From assembly GCA_028724905.1 (NCBI GenBank), contig JAQYTG010000001.1, positions 33,590 through 97,589 on the forward strand: DNA of 64,000 nt, written 5' to 3'. A program made the position numbers and the translations under genes. The notes beneath the pieces were generated by a model. The model worked only from the letters and a program-made list of their open reading frames with translations. It made no database searches and had not been told where the DNA came from. Position 1 is the stretch's first letter. Each line of letters starts with the position of its first letter. Source of the stretch: Actinomycetaceae bacterium (GTDB lineage: Bacteria; Actinomycetota; Actinomycetes; Actinomycetales; Actinomycetaceae). Shown one piece after another: positions 1-7,637 of the stretch.

Positions 1-365
1 AACACCGTGCCAGCAGCATCGACACCTTCTCTGGAGAGCCTCTTGCCACAGTTAGACCTGATGATGCAACTAGTGGTTGCAGAAACGGGCCAAAGTTCAA
101 GGCACAGTTGGTAGATTGCAACCGAGGATTTTCCCATAATGATTTTGGCGGCTTTGCTTCCACGCGTCGCACAGCGCGGGCAGGACGCGACACAAACCGC
201 ACAAGCACGGGCGGAACACAGCACAAGCCACACATAGCGTGAGCACACGCATGGCAAAGTCAGCGCACGCACACATAGAAGCGCAGGCTGCCCCATCAGC
301 GTGCACAGCTCATAGCAGAATTGACGTGCGCAGCACGTACGCACGGAGGTAGAAAAGGAGCAGGT
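1..365. other. Intergenic or partial gene end, no supported gene
   Basis: Two plus-strand frames are open from the window edge (stops at 112-114 and 240-242). Either could be the 3' end of a truncated gene, but neither gives a recognisable protein. A minus-strand open frame at 97-306 is Cys/Ala-rich and looks non-coding. An AAGGAG ribosome binding site at 355-360 belongs to the next gene. Confidence 0.4.
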
Positions 366-1379
366 GTGATACTCGCAGATAAAATCATTGAGCTACGTAA
401 GAAGAATGGCTGGTCTCAAGAACAGCTTGCTGCCGAACTGGGAGTGAGCCGGCAAGCCATATCGAAGTGGGAGAGCGCTCAATCCATTCCAGACATCTCT
501 AGGATTCTAGAAATGAGCGAAATTTTCGCAGTCTCTACCGATTTCCTGATTAAAGACGAGATGGAGATGTCGCCATCCGTACCGCTTGATCCTGGCACAT
601 CGCCCATCGAAGCCTCTGGCGTCACTAAACGGCAAGTTTCTATGGAAGAAGCCGTGGCTTTCCTGGACGCAAAGACTCGCTCTGCCCAGCTCATCGCGCT
701 TGGCGTAGCTCTATGCATCCTCGGTGTCGATATCCTGATCACTTTCACCACGCTGTCTGACTTAAAAATGTTGCCGTTATCGGAGAACGTATCTGCAATC
801 ATTGGCGTGCTGAGTATGCTGATTCTGATCACTATCGCGGTGGTGATATTCATTTTCTTCGGGATGCAAACGAAGCGTTTTGAATACTTAGAAGAGGAAG
901 TTTTTGAAACGGCCTATGGCGTCACGGGCATGGTCAAACAACGGAAAGAGAAGTTCCTCCCTCAGTTCACGTGGAAAGTCATCGTCGGTGTCGTCCTCTG
1001 TCTCTTTACCCTCATGCTCATCATTGTGGGATCTGTGTTGAGCGGTGACGCCGATAACGCATCCTCACATACCACTTTATTTCTGGTGGCTGGCTTACCG
1101 CTGGTCGCTATCGCAGTCTATTTGTTCGTCTCCGTCGGCATCCCGTGGGGTGCGATGGCACAACTGCTTCAAGAGGGCGACTTCACTGCTAGCAATAAAG
1201 CCAAAAACAAGATCATCGAACCAGTCGCAGGAACGTTTTGGGTGGCTACCACTGCAGTCTTTCTGGGATACAGTTTGAGCACCAACAACTGGGAGAAAAG
1301 CTGGATCATCTGGCCCGTGGCCGCGCTAGTCTTCGTGGTGCTGGTGATCATTGTGGAAGCCTGGTACGAACGCAAATAA
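366..1379 (+). CDS. XRE-family HTH regulator with C-terminal membrane domain
   Basis: Predicted membrane-anchored transcription regulator of 337 residues. Residues about 5-60 form a typical Cro/C1 helix-turn-helix (QEQLAAELGVSRQAISKWE). A variable linker and about five or six hydrophobic segments follow (for example LIALGVALCILGVDILITF and the C-terminal IIWPVAALVFVVLVIIV). I chose the GTG at 366 because AAGGAG lies five bases upstream; an ATG 45 bases further up would add residues that do not fit the HTH family start. Such fusions often control adjacent transport or stress genes, but no partner is evident here. The inducing signal is unknown. Confidence 0.85.
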   Translation: MILADKIIELRKKNGWSQEQLAAELGVSRQAISKWESAQSIPDISRILEMSEIFAVSTDFLIKDEMEMSPSVPLDPGTSPIEASGVTKRQVSMEEAVAFLDAKTRSAQLIALGVALCILGVDILITFTTLSDLKMLPLSENVSAIIGVLSMLILITIAVVIFIFFGMQTKRFEYLEEEVFETAYGVTGMVKQRKEKFLPQFTWKVIVGVVLCLFTLMLIIVGSVLSGDADNASSHTTLFLVAGLPLVAIAVYLFVSVGIPWGAMAQLLQEGDFTASNKAKNKIIEPVAGTFWVATTAVFLGYSLSTNNWEKSWIIWPVAALVFVVLVIIVEAWYERK

Positions 1380-1395
1380 AACAGCGCGCCACAGG

Positions 1396-1441
1396 CCTAG
1401 CAGCAAGCTACTCTCCCACCTAGCAGAGAACTACTCTCTTA
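1396..1441. repeat. 23-bp tandem repeat, two degenerate copies
   Basis: Copies at 1396-1418 and 1419-1441 share the pattern CCTAGCAG..AACTACTCTC. They lie between the convergent 3' ends of the HTH membrane protein and the ClbS-like gene. Confidence 0.75.
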
Positions 1442-1461
1442 CCCAGCTGCCAGCCAATCGG

Positions 1462-1977
1462 CTAGCAGCCAGCTAGTTTCTTCCACTTTCTGATCTTGGT
1501 GCGAAACGTGGTAAATGGCGCCACCGTATTGATGTGCACCCATTTCCACACCGGCCACGCTGAGGGCGTAGATGATGCCCACGCCCGCTGCTTTGCGCCG
1601 AACAATTCGGCGTCGGTGAAGTTTCCAACCATGTGGACCACCTCACCAAGCAAGCGGCCGAATGCGTCGATCAACTCGGTGGGAGTTGCCCTCTCCCAGT
1701 GTTGATAGAACGACTCATACAAACCACCCAGCTGATTCCACTTAAAGCCAGGCGCTGGCGTCACCACAGCGCGCCCTGCTTGTTCGCCTCGTTCCCAACC
1801 GAGCAGCAGCTCCATCCAGCCAAGCTGATAGGCGATCATCTGGCGGGGCGTACGATCCACACCATCAAGCAAGCGATCCCAGCCATCATCGGGCACAGCT
1901 TTGAACTCGCCAATAAAAAGACCGCCACGCTTAGCGATCTCGGCAGCTAATTCTGCGCCAGATTCATACGATCTCAC
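1462..1977 (-). CDS. ClbS/DfsB family four-helix-bundle protein, copy 1
   Basis: 171-residue protein of the ClbS/DfsB family (formerly DUF1706, DinB-like superfamily). ClbS is known as a colibactin self-protection hydrolase; most relatives have no assigned substrate. Family features seen are the PRQMIAYQLGWMELLLGWE segment, the PAPGFKWNQLGGLYESF segment and a C-terminal basic FRTKIRKWKKLAG. I chose the GTG at 1977 because GGGGAGG lies eight bases upstream and because this start gives exactly the same length as its near-identical paralogue at 51151-51666. It is a single-gene transcription unit next to VapBC. No colibactin-like pathway is visible in the window, so the function is open. Confidence 0.85.
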   Translation of the reverse strand: MRSYESGAELAAEIAKRGGLFIGEFKAVPDDGWDRLLDGVDRTPRQMIAYQLGWMELLLGWERGEQAGRAVVTPAPGFKWNQLGGLYESFYQHWERATPTELIDAFGRLLGEVVHMVGNFTDAELFGAKQRAWASSTPSAWPVWKWVHINTVAPFTTFRTKIRKWKKLAGC

Positions 1978-2047
1978 CGTGTGCACCTCCCCTGCCATTT
2001 TATCCCGAACCATAGCTTGAGCAGTAGTTAAGTGGTATCGTCAAAGT

Positions 2048-2299
2048 ATGAGTACCACTTATGCCATTTCAATGGGAGATCGGGGTCGAGTCGTCGTCCC
2101 GCTTTCTTTGCGCACCAAGCAAGAATGGTCACAGGGCACCAATTTGATCTTTATAGAGACTCAATCCGGCGCTTTTCTCACCTCGCGCGAACAGGCAAAA
2201 TCTTTGCTGAGAAAACAACTCGCAGGTGAATCATTAGTTGATGAACTCATCGCTCAACGCCATCACGAAGCACTTGGAGACGACAATGATGGTTCTTGA
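2048..2299 (+). CDS. vapB: AbrB/SpoVT-like antitoxin (VapB type)
   Basis: 83-residue antitoxin with an N-terminal swapped-hairpin AbrB DNA-binding domain (SMGDRGRVVVPLSLRTK) and a C-terminal tail expected to bind the toxin. The coding end overlaps the start of the PIN-domain toxin, the usual VapBC arrangement, so the pair is translationally coupled. A possible -10 (TATCGT) ends only six bases before the ATG and no Shine-Dalgarno sequence is seen, so the mRNA may be leaderless. The antitoxin would repress its own promoter together with the toxin (family knowledge). Confidence 0.88.
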   Translation: MSTTYAISMGDRGRVVVPLSLRTKQEWSQGTNLIFIETQSGAFLTSREQAKSLLRKQLAGESLVDELIAQRHHEALGDDNDGS

Positions 2300-2648
2300 T
2301 GCCTCTGCTCTGCTCGCGTTCCTGCAGGGAGAGGAGGGTGCAGATCGCGTCGAGGCTGCGCTTCTAGACGGGTACGTAAGCGCGGCGAACTGGTCAGAAG
2401 TTGCACAGAAAGTACTCGCTAGAGACGCTGATTGGCAGCTGACGGCAACATTGTTGCACAGTTACGGATTGACGATAGAACCAGTGTCACAACAAGATGC
2501 CGAAGTTGCCGCGTCGCTATGGCAACGAGGTTCAGGTCTATCTCTTGCTGACAGGCTATGCCTTGCCCTAGGAGAGCGTCTCTCGGTGCCCGTACTCACG
2601 GCAGATAAGGCTTGGGGTAAATCTGAGCAAGTGCACCAGATCCGGTAG
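2286..2648 (+). CDS. vapC: PIN-domain ribonuclease toxin (VapC)
   Basis: About 120-residue PIN-domain RNase. Acidic residues typical of the metal site are visible in the N-terminal MVLDASALLAFLQGEEG, the central LADRLCLALG and the C-terminal VLTADKAW. VapC enzymes cleave tRNA or rRNA. The start is one of two adjacent ATGs at 2286 or 2289, both inside the vapB coding region, with GGAG just upstream. No truncation or missing key residue is apparent, so the module looks functional. Confidence 0.9.
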   Translation: MMVLDASALLAFLQGEEGADRVEAALLDGYVSAANWSEVAQKVLARDADWQLTATLLHSYGLTIEPVSQQDAEVAASLWQRGSGLSLADRLCLALGERLSVPVLTADKAWGKSEQVHQIR

Positions 2649-2666
2649 GAAAACGAGCGGTGATTC

Positions 2667-2799
2667 CCGCAATAATGTAGTGGTTTCATTGCGGTATTTG
2701 GGTATCATCTAAGAGAGCGATATTGCTTCGCTCGCCAGCTTTATTCTGTGAGGAGTTGTTTTTCCGATGAAGATGTGATCTCCACTCAGCTTGGCTGAG
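2667..2799 (+). promoter_or_regulatory. Structured leader with three inverted repeats and a tiny ORF, upstream of ABC-F gene
   Basis: The 187-base space before the ABC-F gene holds three inverted repeats: CCGCAAT/ATTGCGG (2667-2673, 2688-2694), GAGCGA/TCGCTC (2715-2720, 2728-2733) and CTCAGC/GCTGAG with a 3-nt loop (2785-2790, 2794-2799). An AGGAG at 2751-2755 precedes the tiny ORF ATG AAG ATG TGA (2767-2778). This layout resembles translation-attenuation leaders of antibiotic-resistance ABC-F genes. The regulatory role is inferred. Confidence 0.45.
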
Positions 2800-2835
2800 A
2801 TGCTGCCAGTTAGTTCTTATGCCTTGGAGATCACT

Positions 2836-4494
2836 ATGCCCGCGATTAGCATTAATAACGTTTCTTTTTCTTACTCTACTATTCCAGTGTTAGATCGCAT
2901 TAGCCTGTATGTGGGTGACGGCGAGCGCGCCTGCTTGGTTGGACCAAATGGGTGCGGTAAAACCACGCTGCTGCGAATCGCCTCAGGGGATCTATCACCA
3001 GATCAGGGCACAGTCACAGTGAGTGCAGTGACGCCTAGGCTATTTCAGCTGCCGAACGTTGAGCGCTTGAGTGGGAGCGTCGATGATTACCTCACGGCGG
3101 CGTTACATCCACTGCGAAGTATCGCCACCCAGTTTGATAACGTCACCACCCGCATCAGTGGGGACACTTCAGCTCTTAGCGCTACCAGTGAGGATTATGA
3201 TCAGCTACTGGCTCAAATGGTGTACTTAGATATCTGGGCACTCGACGCGCGAATGGCCGAAGTGATGGCTGGCCTTAGCTTGGAGGCTTTTATCGGTTCA
3301 GAGCGGGGCAGGGATGTGAGCACGCTGTCTCCTGGGCAACGCGCTCGACTGCAGTTAGCCATGACGCTCATTATGAAACCTGGAGTGCTGATTCTTGATG
3401 AACCCACCAACCATCTCGATAGTGACGCCATCAGCTTCCTCACTCACGCAGTGAAAGGTTGGGACGGGCCAGTGCTGATGGCGAGCCACGATCGGGCGTT
3501 CATCGAGGACACCGCCACAGTTGTATACGACATGGACGTCCAGGTGTGGAATGAGTTGGCGAAAGCTGGGGGCAACAGCGAGGTAGCCGGTCTTTATCGG
3601 TGTGCGGGCACATATTCGGATTATTTGGCCGAAAAGACCGGCGCTTGGTGTAAATACGCTGAGCTGCACGCCACGCAGCAGGCCGAAAAACGCAAGCTAG
3701 CACAACATCGGCACGCTGCCAGCACAATTGCTCGGGGCGGAGTAAGAGTCGCCACCGCTTCAGGCAAAGCGAAAAAGTTTTTCGCCGACCGCGCCGCATC
3801 AACAGCCCAGCGGCGGATACGAAACGACGACAAACGATTAGATATTTTAACCAGTCACGAGGTACGTAAACCTCGCAGTTATGAACTATCGTTTCGGTTC
3901 GCGCAACCCGTAAGACGCTCGGGAATAGCGGTATCCGTCAGGCAAGCTGGCGTGAAAGGGCGCCTGGCTCCCGTCAGCTTCGATCTCGCTCATGGTGAGC
4001 ACCTGCTCGTCACCGGTGCTAACGGCTCGGGGAAAACCACGCTCTTGAACTGGATCTATACGGGAGCACCGCCGGCTGACGGGCAGGCAAGCGGAACGAT
4101 GAGCCGCAGCAAAGCAGTGAGCATCGTCCCCCAGCATTTGCCCACAGCAGATGACCCTGGTTCTGCTACATCTGGTGGCAGCGGATCTGGTGTTAGTGCA
4201 GACGTGTGGCAAAACGGAATCGGACAAGCGGGAAAAGGGATTTTGCACCCGTCCATGTGGGCAACCCCGATCGCGCAGCTGTCAGCCGGAAACCAACGCC
4301 GAGCACAGATCGCACTAGCAATTGCATCAACACCAGCCATACTGATCATTGACGAACCAACCAACTACCTCGACCTAGACACCATGCAAGTACTAGAAGA
4401 AGCGCTAGATAGCTGGACAGGCACGCTCATCATCGCCAGCCACGACCACTGGCTCATCGAGCACTGGCACGGCAGAAAAATCCACATCAGCTAA
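2836..4494 (+). CDS. ABC-F family ATPase (ribosome-associated, possible antibiotic resistance)
   Basis: 552-residue duplicated ABC ATPase without membrane segments, the hallmark of ABC-F proteins, which bind the ribosomal E site. Domain 1 has Walker A GPNGCGKTT, signature LSPGQRARLQL and Walker B ILDEPTNHLD. Domain 2 has GANGSGKTT, signature LSAGNQRRAQI and IIDEPTNYLD. The second residue pair keeps the Glu needed for hydrolysis. The two domains are joined by a charged, basic linker around residues 245-340. I chose the ATG at 2836 (GGAG six bases upstream) over an upstream ATG at 2791. Length and structured leader favour the antibiotic-resistance (target protection) group over EttA-type factors, but the drug class cannot be read from sequence. 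Confidence 0.85.
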   Translation: MPAISINNVSFSYSTIPVLDRISLYVGDGERACLVGPNGCGKTTLLRIASGDLSPDQGTVTVSAVTPRLFQLPNVERLSGSVDDYLTAALHPLRSIATQFDNVTTRISGDTSALSATSEDYDQLLAQMVYLDIWALDARMAEVMAGLSLEAFIGSERGRDVSTLSPGQRARLQLAMTLIMKPGVLILDEPTNHLDSDAISFLTHAVKGWDGPVLMASHDRAFIEDTATVVYDMDVQVWNELAKAGGNSEVAGLYRCAGTYSDYLAEKTGAWCKYAELHATQQAEKRKLAQHRHAASTIARGGVRVATASGKAKKFFADRAASTAQRRIRNDDKRLDILTSHEVRKPRSYELSFRFAQPVRRSGIAVSVRQAGVKGRLAPVSFDLAHGEHLLVTGANGSGKTTLLNWIYTGAPPADGQASGTMSRSKAVSIVPQHLPTADDPGSATSGGSGSGVSADVWQNGIGQAGKGILHPSMWATPIAQLSAGNQRRAQIALAIASTPAILIIDEPTNYLDLDTMQVLEEALDSWTGTLIIASHDHWLIEHWHGRKIHIS

Positions 4495-4735
4495 GGCAAA
4501 TGAGGTACCACACCGATTGAGACGGCAGCCGCTTACGGTGGTGCTTGCTCCCAATCAACTCATTCTCAGTGACACCTGAGCACAAGAGACTATGTGGCCT
4601 TGAGGCGCGAGCTTCGGCTTGCTTATGGCACTGTGGTATGGAAGACGGAAGTGGGTGACTCGCTCTCGGCCCTGCACTGCCCGCCAATGTTCACTAATGG
4701 GCGAGAATCTTAGAGTTTCGGGATTGTAGAGTTTG

Positions 4736-4741
4736 TAGAAT
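4736..4741 (+). promoter_or_regulatory. Putative -10 box of a leaderless mRNA
   Basis: TAGAAT ends seven bases before the ATG of the gene at 4749 and there is no ribosome binding site. Transcription would start at or next to the start codon. The -35 region is poor. Confidence 0.4.
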
Positions 4742-4748
4742 TGCTGCC

Positions 4749-5096
4749 ATGAATCGAGAACTTACTACCGATGAACGCGATCTTGTGACCGCTATGCTTC
4801 AGCACGGTGCAATATGTGACGGAAAAACGGCAACTGTCGCAGACCGCGAACGTTGGTGTTCCCAGATTCCGAGGCTGCGGGTCATCGGGACGTGTGGGTG
4901 TGGTTTATGTCCGACGATTAACTTCACCGAAGACTATGAGCCTGCAACGCGGCTCTATGTGGAGGCTTATGATCCAACACAAAACGCAGGGATCATCCTC
5001 TTCATTGATGATGACCTACCCTCGTGCCTGGAGGTATATCCGGAAGATGATCAAAAGGTGGTGCTCCCCAAAGTGGAGGACGTCGACTTCACCTAG
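4749..5096 (+). CDS. Conserved hypothetical protein, 115 aa
   Basis: Small soluble acidic protein that I cannot assign to a named family. It has a CGCGLCPTI segment with three closely spaced Cys (GTCGCGLC), which could bind metal or be redox-active, and an acidic C-terminal half (FIDDDLPSCLEVYPEDDQ). The ATG at 4749 has a -10-like TAGAAT seven bases upstream and no Shine-Dalgarno sequence, suggesting leaderless translation. A strong terminator lies directly downstream at 5132-5163. It appears monocistronic. Confidence 0.65.
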   Translation: MNRELTTDERDLVTAMLQHGAICDGKTATVADRERWCSQIPRLRVIGTCGCGLCPTINFTEDYEPATRLYVEAYDPTQNAGIILFIDDDLPSCLEVYPEDDQKVVLPKVEDVDFT

Positions 5097-5131
5097 ACCT
5101 CGACTGCGAAATCCGCAAACCTGGGTATGCG

Positions 5132-5163
5132 AAAGTCCCTGACTGCACAGAATCAGGGACTTT
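5132..5163. terminator. Bidirectional intrinsic terminator
   Basis: Arms AAAGTCCCTGA (5132-5142) and TCAGGGACTTT (5153-5163) form a perfect 11-bp stem with a 10-nt loop. T residues follow on both strands, so it can end both the hypothetical gene (plus) and the tRNA (minus). Confidence 0.8.
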
Positions 5164-5168
5164 ACTAG

Positions 5169-5242
<74 letters not shown>

Positions 5243-5619
5243 CCGACCATGCCACCATCACATCACAATCCATGCAGTGATGCACTGCTGGCATTGCTTC
5301 CATCGCACTGCAAAGCCGCACCACAATGAAGCCTCTCTAAGATAGCACACTCCGCAGCCATTAGCCAAGGCCGATTTTATCAATGCGGGCCCACAACGGG
5401 CCCGCGGCGGTTCGCGACGATCACGATGAGCTGCAAAGGTTCACGATGAGCTGCAAGGGCTCACACCGGTTCACGGCGGGCTGCGCTCTGAATTGCTAGA
5501 ATTGACCGTTGATGGTACCAGCTACCCCACATTCAAGCGAAACAAAGCTAAAAAGCACAACACAGCCAAACAAACTTCAAACAAGGTGAAATAAACCAAG
5601 CCGAGAACGGGGAGAGACG
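5243..5619. other. Intergenic region with inverted and tandem repeats
   Basis: No gene seen. It holds a perfect 8-bp inverted repeat GCGGGCCC/GGGCCCGC (5385-5392, 5398-5405) and a 20-bp tandem repeat, two copies within about 5420-5459, built on TCACGATGAGCTGCAA. The following gene has GGGGAGAG just upstream of its ATG. Confidence 0.6.
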
Positions 5620-6426
5620 ATGCTCGCACACTACGAAGCAGGAAACCCTAGCAATCCTATGGTGGCATTTGTACATGGGGTGTGCGACGTCGGCGCGCAG
5701 TGGGCAGAGCTTATGCAACATCTCGCAGACCGCTACTTCCTCATCGCTTTCGACTCCCTCGGGCACGGCCTATCTGAGCGATATACACAGGAGGATCTTG
5801 CCTCCCCCGCGGATGCCGCTATGGCCGCCCTCGCCGAAGCGCTCGAATACCAAGAAAAACTGCACGGCAAACGCGCCGCCGTGATTGCCCACTCAATGGG
5901 CGCTGCGATCAGCTCCAAGCTCGCAGTGCACCGCCCCGAATTATTCACAGGCCTCATCCTAGAAGATCCCGCTTGGCTGAACGATCAGCAGCGAGCTGGT
6001 TACCTCAACCGCAGCGCCGAGCAGGTTGAGCTGAGCAATATGTGGCGCAACGATCCAGTGGAAAACCTGCGCAACAACACCCTAGAGCGCCCGCATTGGA
6101 GCAGCACTTCTCACACCGCGTGGGCATACGGAAAAACGCTCGTGGATCCGAATTTAATCGCCACTGGAGTGGTCAGCTTCCCCGACGCCTGGGAGGATGT
6201 GGCCGCGGCCATCACCGTGCCTACCGTCGTCATCACCTCTAATACGGATAGAGTGCTCGTAGGAGAAGCCGGAGCTGCTGCTATCGCCCAGCTCGCCAAT
6301 CCAGTTCTCAGCGTGGAGATGATCCCTGACGCCGGACACGGGGTTCGGCTCGACGCCCCCGAATCTTTCTACGCTATTGTCGATCGTCAGCTGCAGTATC
6401 TTTTCGCAGCTCAGAGCGGCCGATAA
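5620..6426 (+). CDS. Alpha/beta-fold hydrolase
   Basis: 268-residue serine hydrolase of the alpha/beta fold. The oxyanion region FVHG is at 17-20, the nucleophile elbow AHSMG places Ser92, and the likely acid and base are Asp210 (SNTDRV) and His240 (DAGHG), so the triad is complete. No signal peptide is seen, so it should be cytosolic. GGGGAGAGACG precedes the ATG. Its 3' end overlaps by 53 bases the convergent regulator gene of the sialic-acid locus. The substrate is unknown; esterase, lactonase and peroxidase relatives share this pattern. Confidence 0.85.
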   Translation: MLAHYEAGNPSNPMVAFVHGVCDVGAQWAELMQHLADRYFLIAFDSLGHGLSERYTQEDLASPADAAMAALAEALEYQEKLHGKRAAVIAHSMGAAISSKLAVHRPELFTGLILEDPAWLNDQQRAGYLNRSAEQVELSNMWRNDPVENLRNNTLERPHWSSTSHTAWAYGKTLVDPNLIATGVVSFPDAWEDVAAAITVPTVVITSNTDRVLVGEAGAAAIAQLANPVLSVEMIPDAGHGVRLDAPESFYAIVDRQLQYLFAAQSGR

Positions 6427-7183
6427 TACTTCTCAACGGGGCATAGTGCTGCTCCACAGCTTCTAAATATCCGCCCAGATCCCCCTGCTCAGCAGCGGCG
6501 AGCATATGCTGATGCGCCATTGCCGTCTCCTTGAGTTCGGGGCTACTCGGCTCACTGAGAGTTGGGATGATCGTCTGATGCACGAGCCACATTGCGCCGG
6601 TGAGTTGGCGCAGCAGATCGTTGCCTAGACATTCAAAAATCCCCAGATGAAAAGCAATATCCTCTTCTAAATACTGTTTTCCTTGCCCAGAGAGTTCAAG
6701 CATTCGCTCTACTATAGCGTGCAGCTTTTCCTGATGCGTGCCGCGCAGGGCGTTCACCAGCCCTGGAGCCACCCCGCAGTCAATCGCGTAGCGCGTGGCT
6801 ACAACCTCCTCGAATACTTTTTGCCCATGCACAGTATCGGGATCTTCTAAAGCATTGCGGATCACGAGCGTATCCACGAGCGGATGCAGCGACATATTCC
6901 CCACGAAACTCCCACGCCCGCGCTGCACTACCACAATGTCAAGAGCCTCTAGTTTCCGCAGCGCCTCCCGCACAGATGAGCGAGAAACCCCCAGGAGAGC
7001 ACATAGCTCCGCTTCGCTCGGAAGAGCATCTCCAGGGCTGAGGTGATGCGAAAGAATATAGAGTTTGATAGCGTCCATCGTCGCCGTTGAACGATTTTGC
7101 GGAGCAAGCCGTTTCGCTTCTCCTGGAAAAAAATCCGCAGGGTATTTTTCCATCATTGCTTGAAATGACTTGTCAGACAACAT
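6374..7183 (-). CDS. GntR/FadR-type regulator, probable sialic-acid repressor
   Basis: 269-residue FadR-subfamily regulator. The N-terminal winged HTH (about residues 30-95) has SPGDALPSEAELCALLGVSR and VVVQRGRGSFV; an all-helical FCD ligand-binding domain follows. It sits next to the nan/transporter genes, where NanR of this family responds to sialic acid, so that role is inferred. I chose the ATG at 7183: a perfect TATAAT (7191-7196) lies seven bases upstream, giving a leaderless or nearly leaderless mRNA. The palindrome TTGTCAGACAA spans the first codons and recurs in the transporter promoter, which suggests autorepression. An upstream ATG at 7261 would place the promoter inside the gene. 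Confidence 0.85.
   Translation of the reverse strand: MLSDKSFQAMMEKYPADFFPGEAKRLAPQNRSTATMDAIKLYILSHHLSPGDALPSEAELCALLGVSRSSVREALRKLEALDIVVVQRGRGSFVGNMSLHPLVDTLVIRNALEDPDTVHGQKVFEEVVATRYAIDCGVAPGLVNALRGTHQEKLHAIVERMLELSGQGKQYLEEDIAFHLGIFECLGNDLLRQLTGAMWLVHQTIIPTLSEPSSPELKETAMAHQHMLAAAEQGDLGGYLEAVEQHYAPLRSIIGRSELRKDTAADDRQ
7170..7180. promoter_or_regulatory. Candidate operator of the FadR-type regulator (autoregulatory copy)
   Basis: Perfect palindrome TTGTC-A-GACAA covering about +4 to +14 of the regulator transcript. A copy with one mismatch lies in the spacer of the transporter promoter at 18689-18699. Confidence 0.6.
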
Positions 7184-7190
7184 ACTCTCG

Positions 7191-7196
7191 ATTATA
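7191..7196 (-). promoter_or_regulatory. -10 box of the FadR-type regulator gene
   Basis: Consensus TATAAT on the minus strand, seven bases before the ATG at 7183. No Shine-Dalgarno sequence is present. Confidence 0.55.
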
Positions 7197-7324
7197 CAGG
7201 AAACGTATGGAAAAGCCGGTACAATCTCTGCGGTTGCGCCAACAAACTCCAGCGGATTCAAAGCACTGCGGGATTTTCGGTTCTACCAGTTCAGCAGTCG
7301 GCATCACGCGTGACGCCGTGAGCC

Positions 7325-7350
7325 GCACGCAGCCACCTGTAGCTGCGTGC
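7325..7350. repeat. 9-bp inverted repeat
   Basis: GCACGCAGC (7325-7333) and GCTGCGTGC (7342-7350) with an 8-nt loop, between the divergent regulator and hydrolase genes. It lacks a T tract, so its role is unclear. Confidence 0.5.
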
Positions 7351-7377
7351 AGTTTACTGTAGTAGCCAAGCGTGCGC

Positions 7378-7475
7378 ACCATGCGTGACGCCAGTGTGAG
7401 TGCCAAGCGTGACGTCAGTGTGGGCGCTAAGCGTGAGCGTCATACGTGCTCCGCCAAGCCTGACGTCAGTGTGGC
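7378..7475. repeat. Degenerate 24-27 bp tandem repeats
   Basis: Four units built on AAGCGTGACGTCAGTGTG fill part of the intergenic stretch 7184-7637, where I see no gene. The core GCGTGACGCC also occurs at 7308-7317 and in a cluster at 35174-35220. Confidence 0.65.
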
Positions 7476-7637
7476 GCCGCCCGACTCTAGTGCGCCAAGA
7501 TGCTGTGGTGACGCCGGTGCACGATCTGGCAGACGCTCACAGCGACGCAGTGTGCTTTCCGTTGAACAGAGGTTGAAGAGCACAGGCAGCGAGGAATCCG
7601 CCGCGCAGAGAGAACAGATAGGAATGAGGCATAGCGC

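Noticed and set aside
97..306. 69-residue minus-strand open frame rich in Cys and Ala
   Set aside because: No ribosome binding site, no family resemblance; composition typical of non-coding high-GC DNA.
5385..5405. GC-rich perfect inverted repeat as a terminator
   Set aside because: No T tract on either side and no gene ends next to it; kept only as an inverted repeat.
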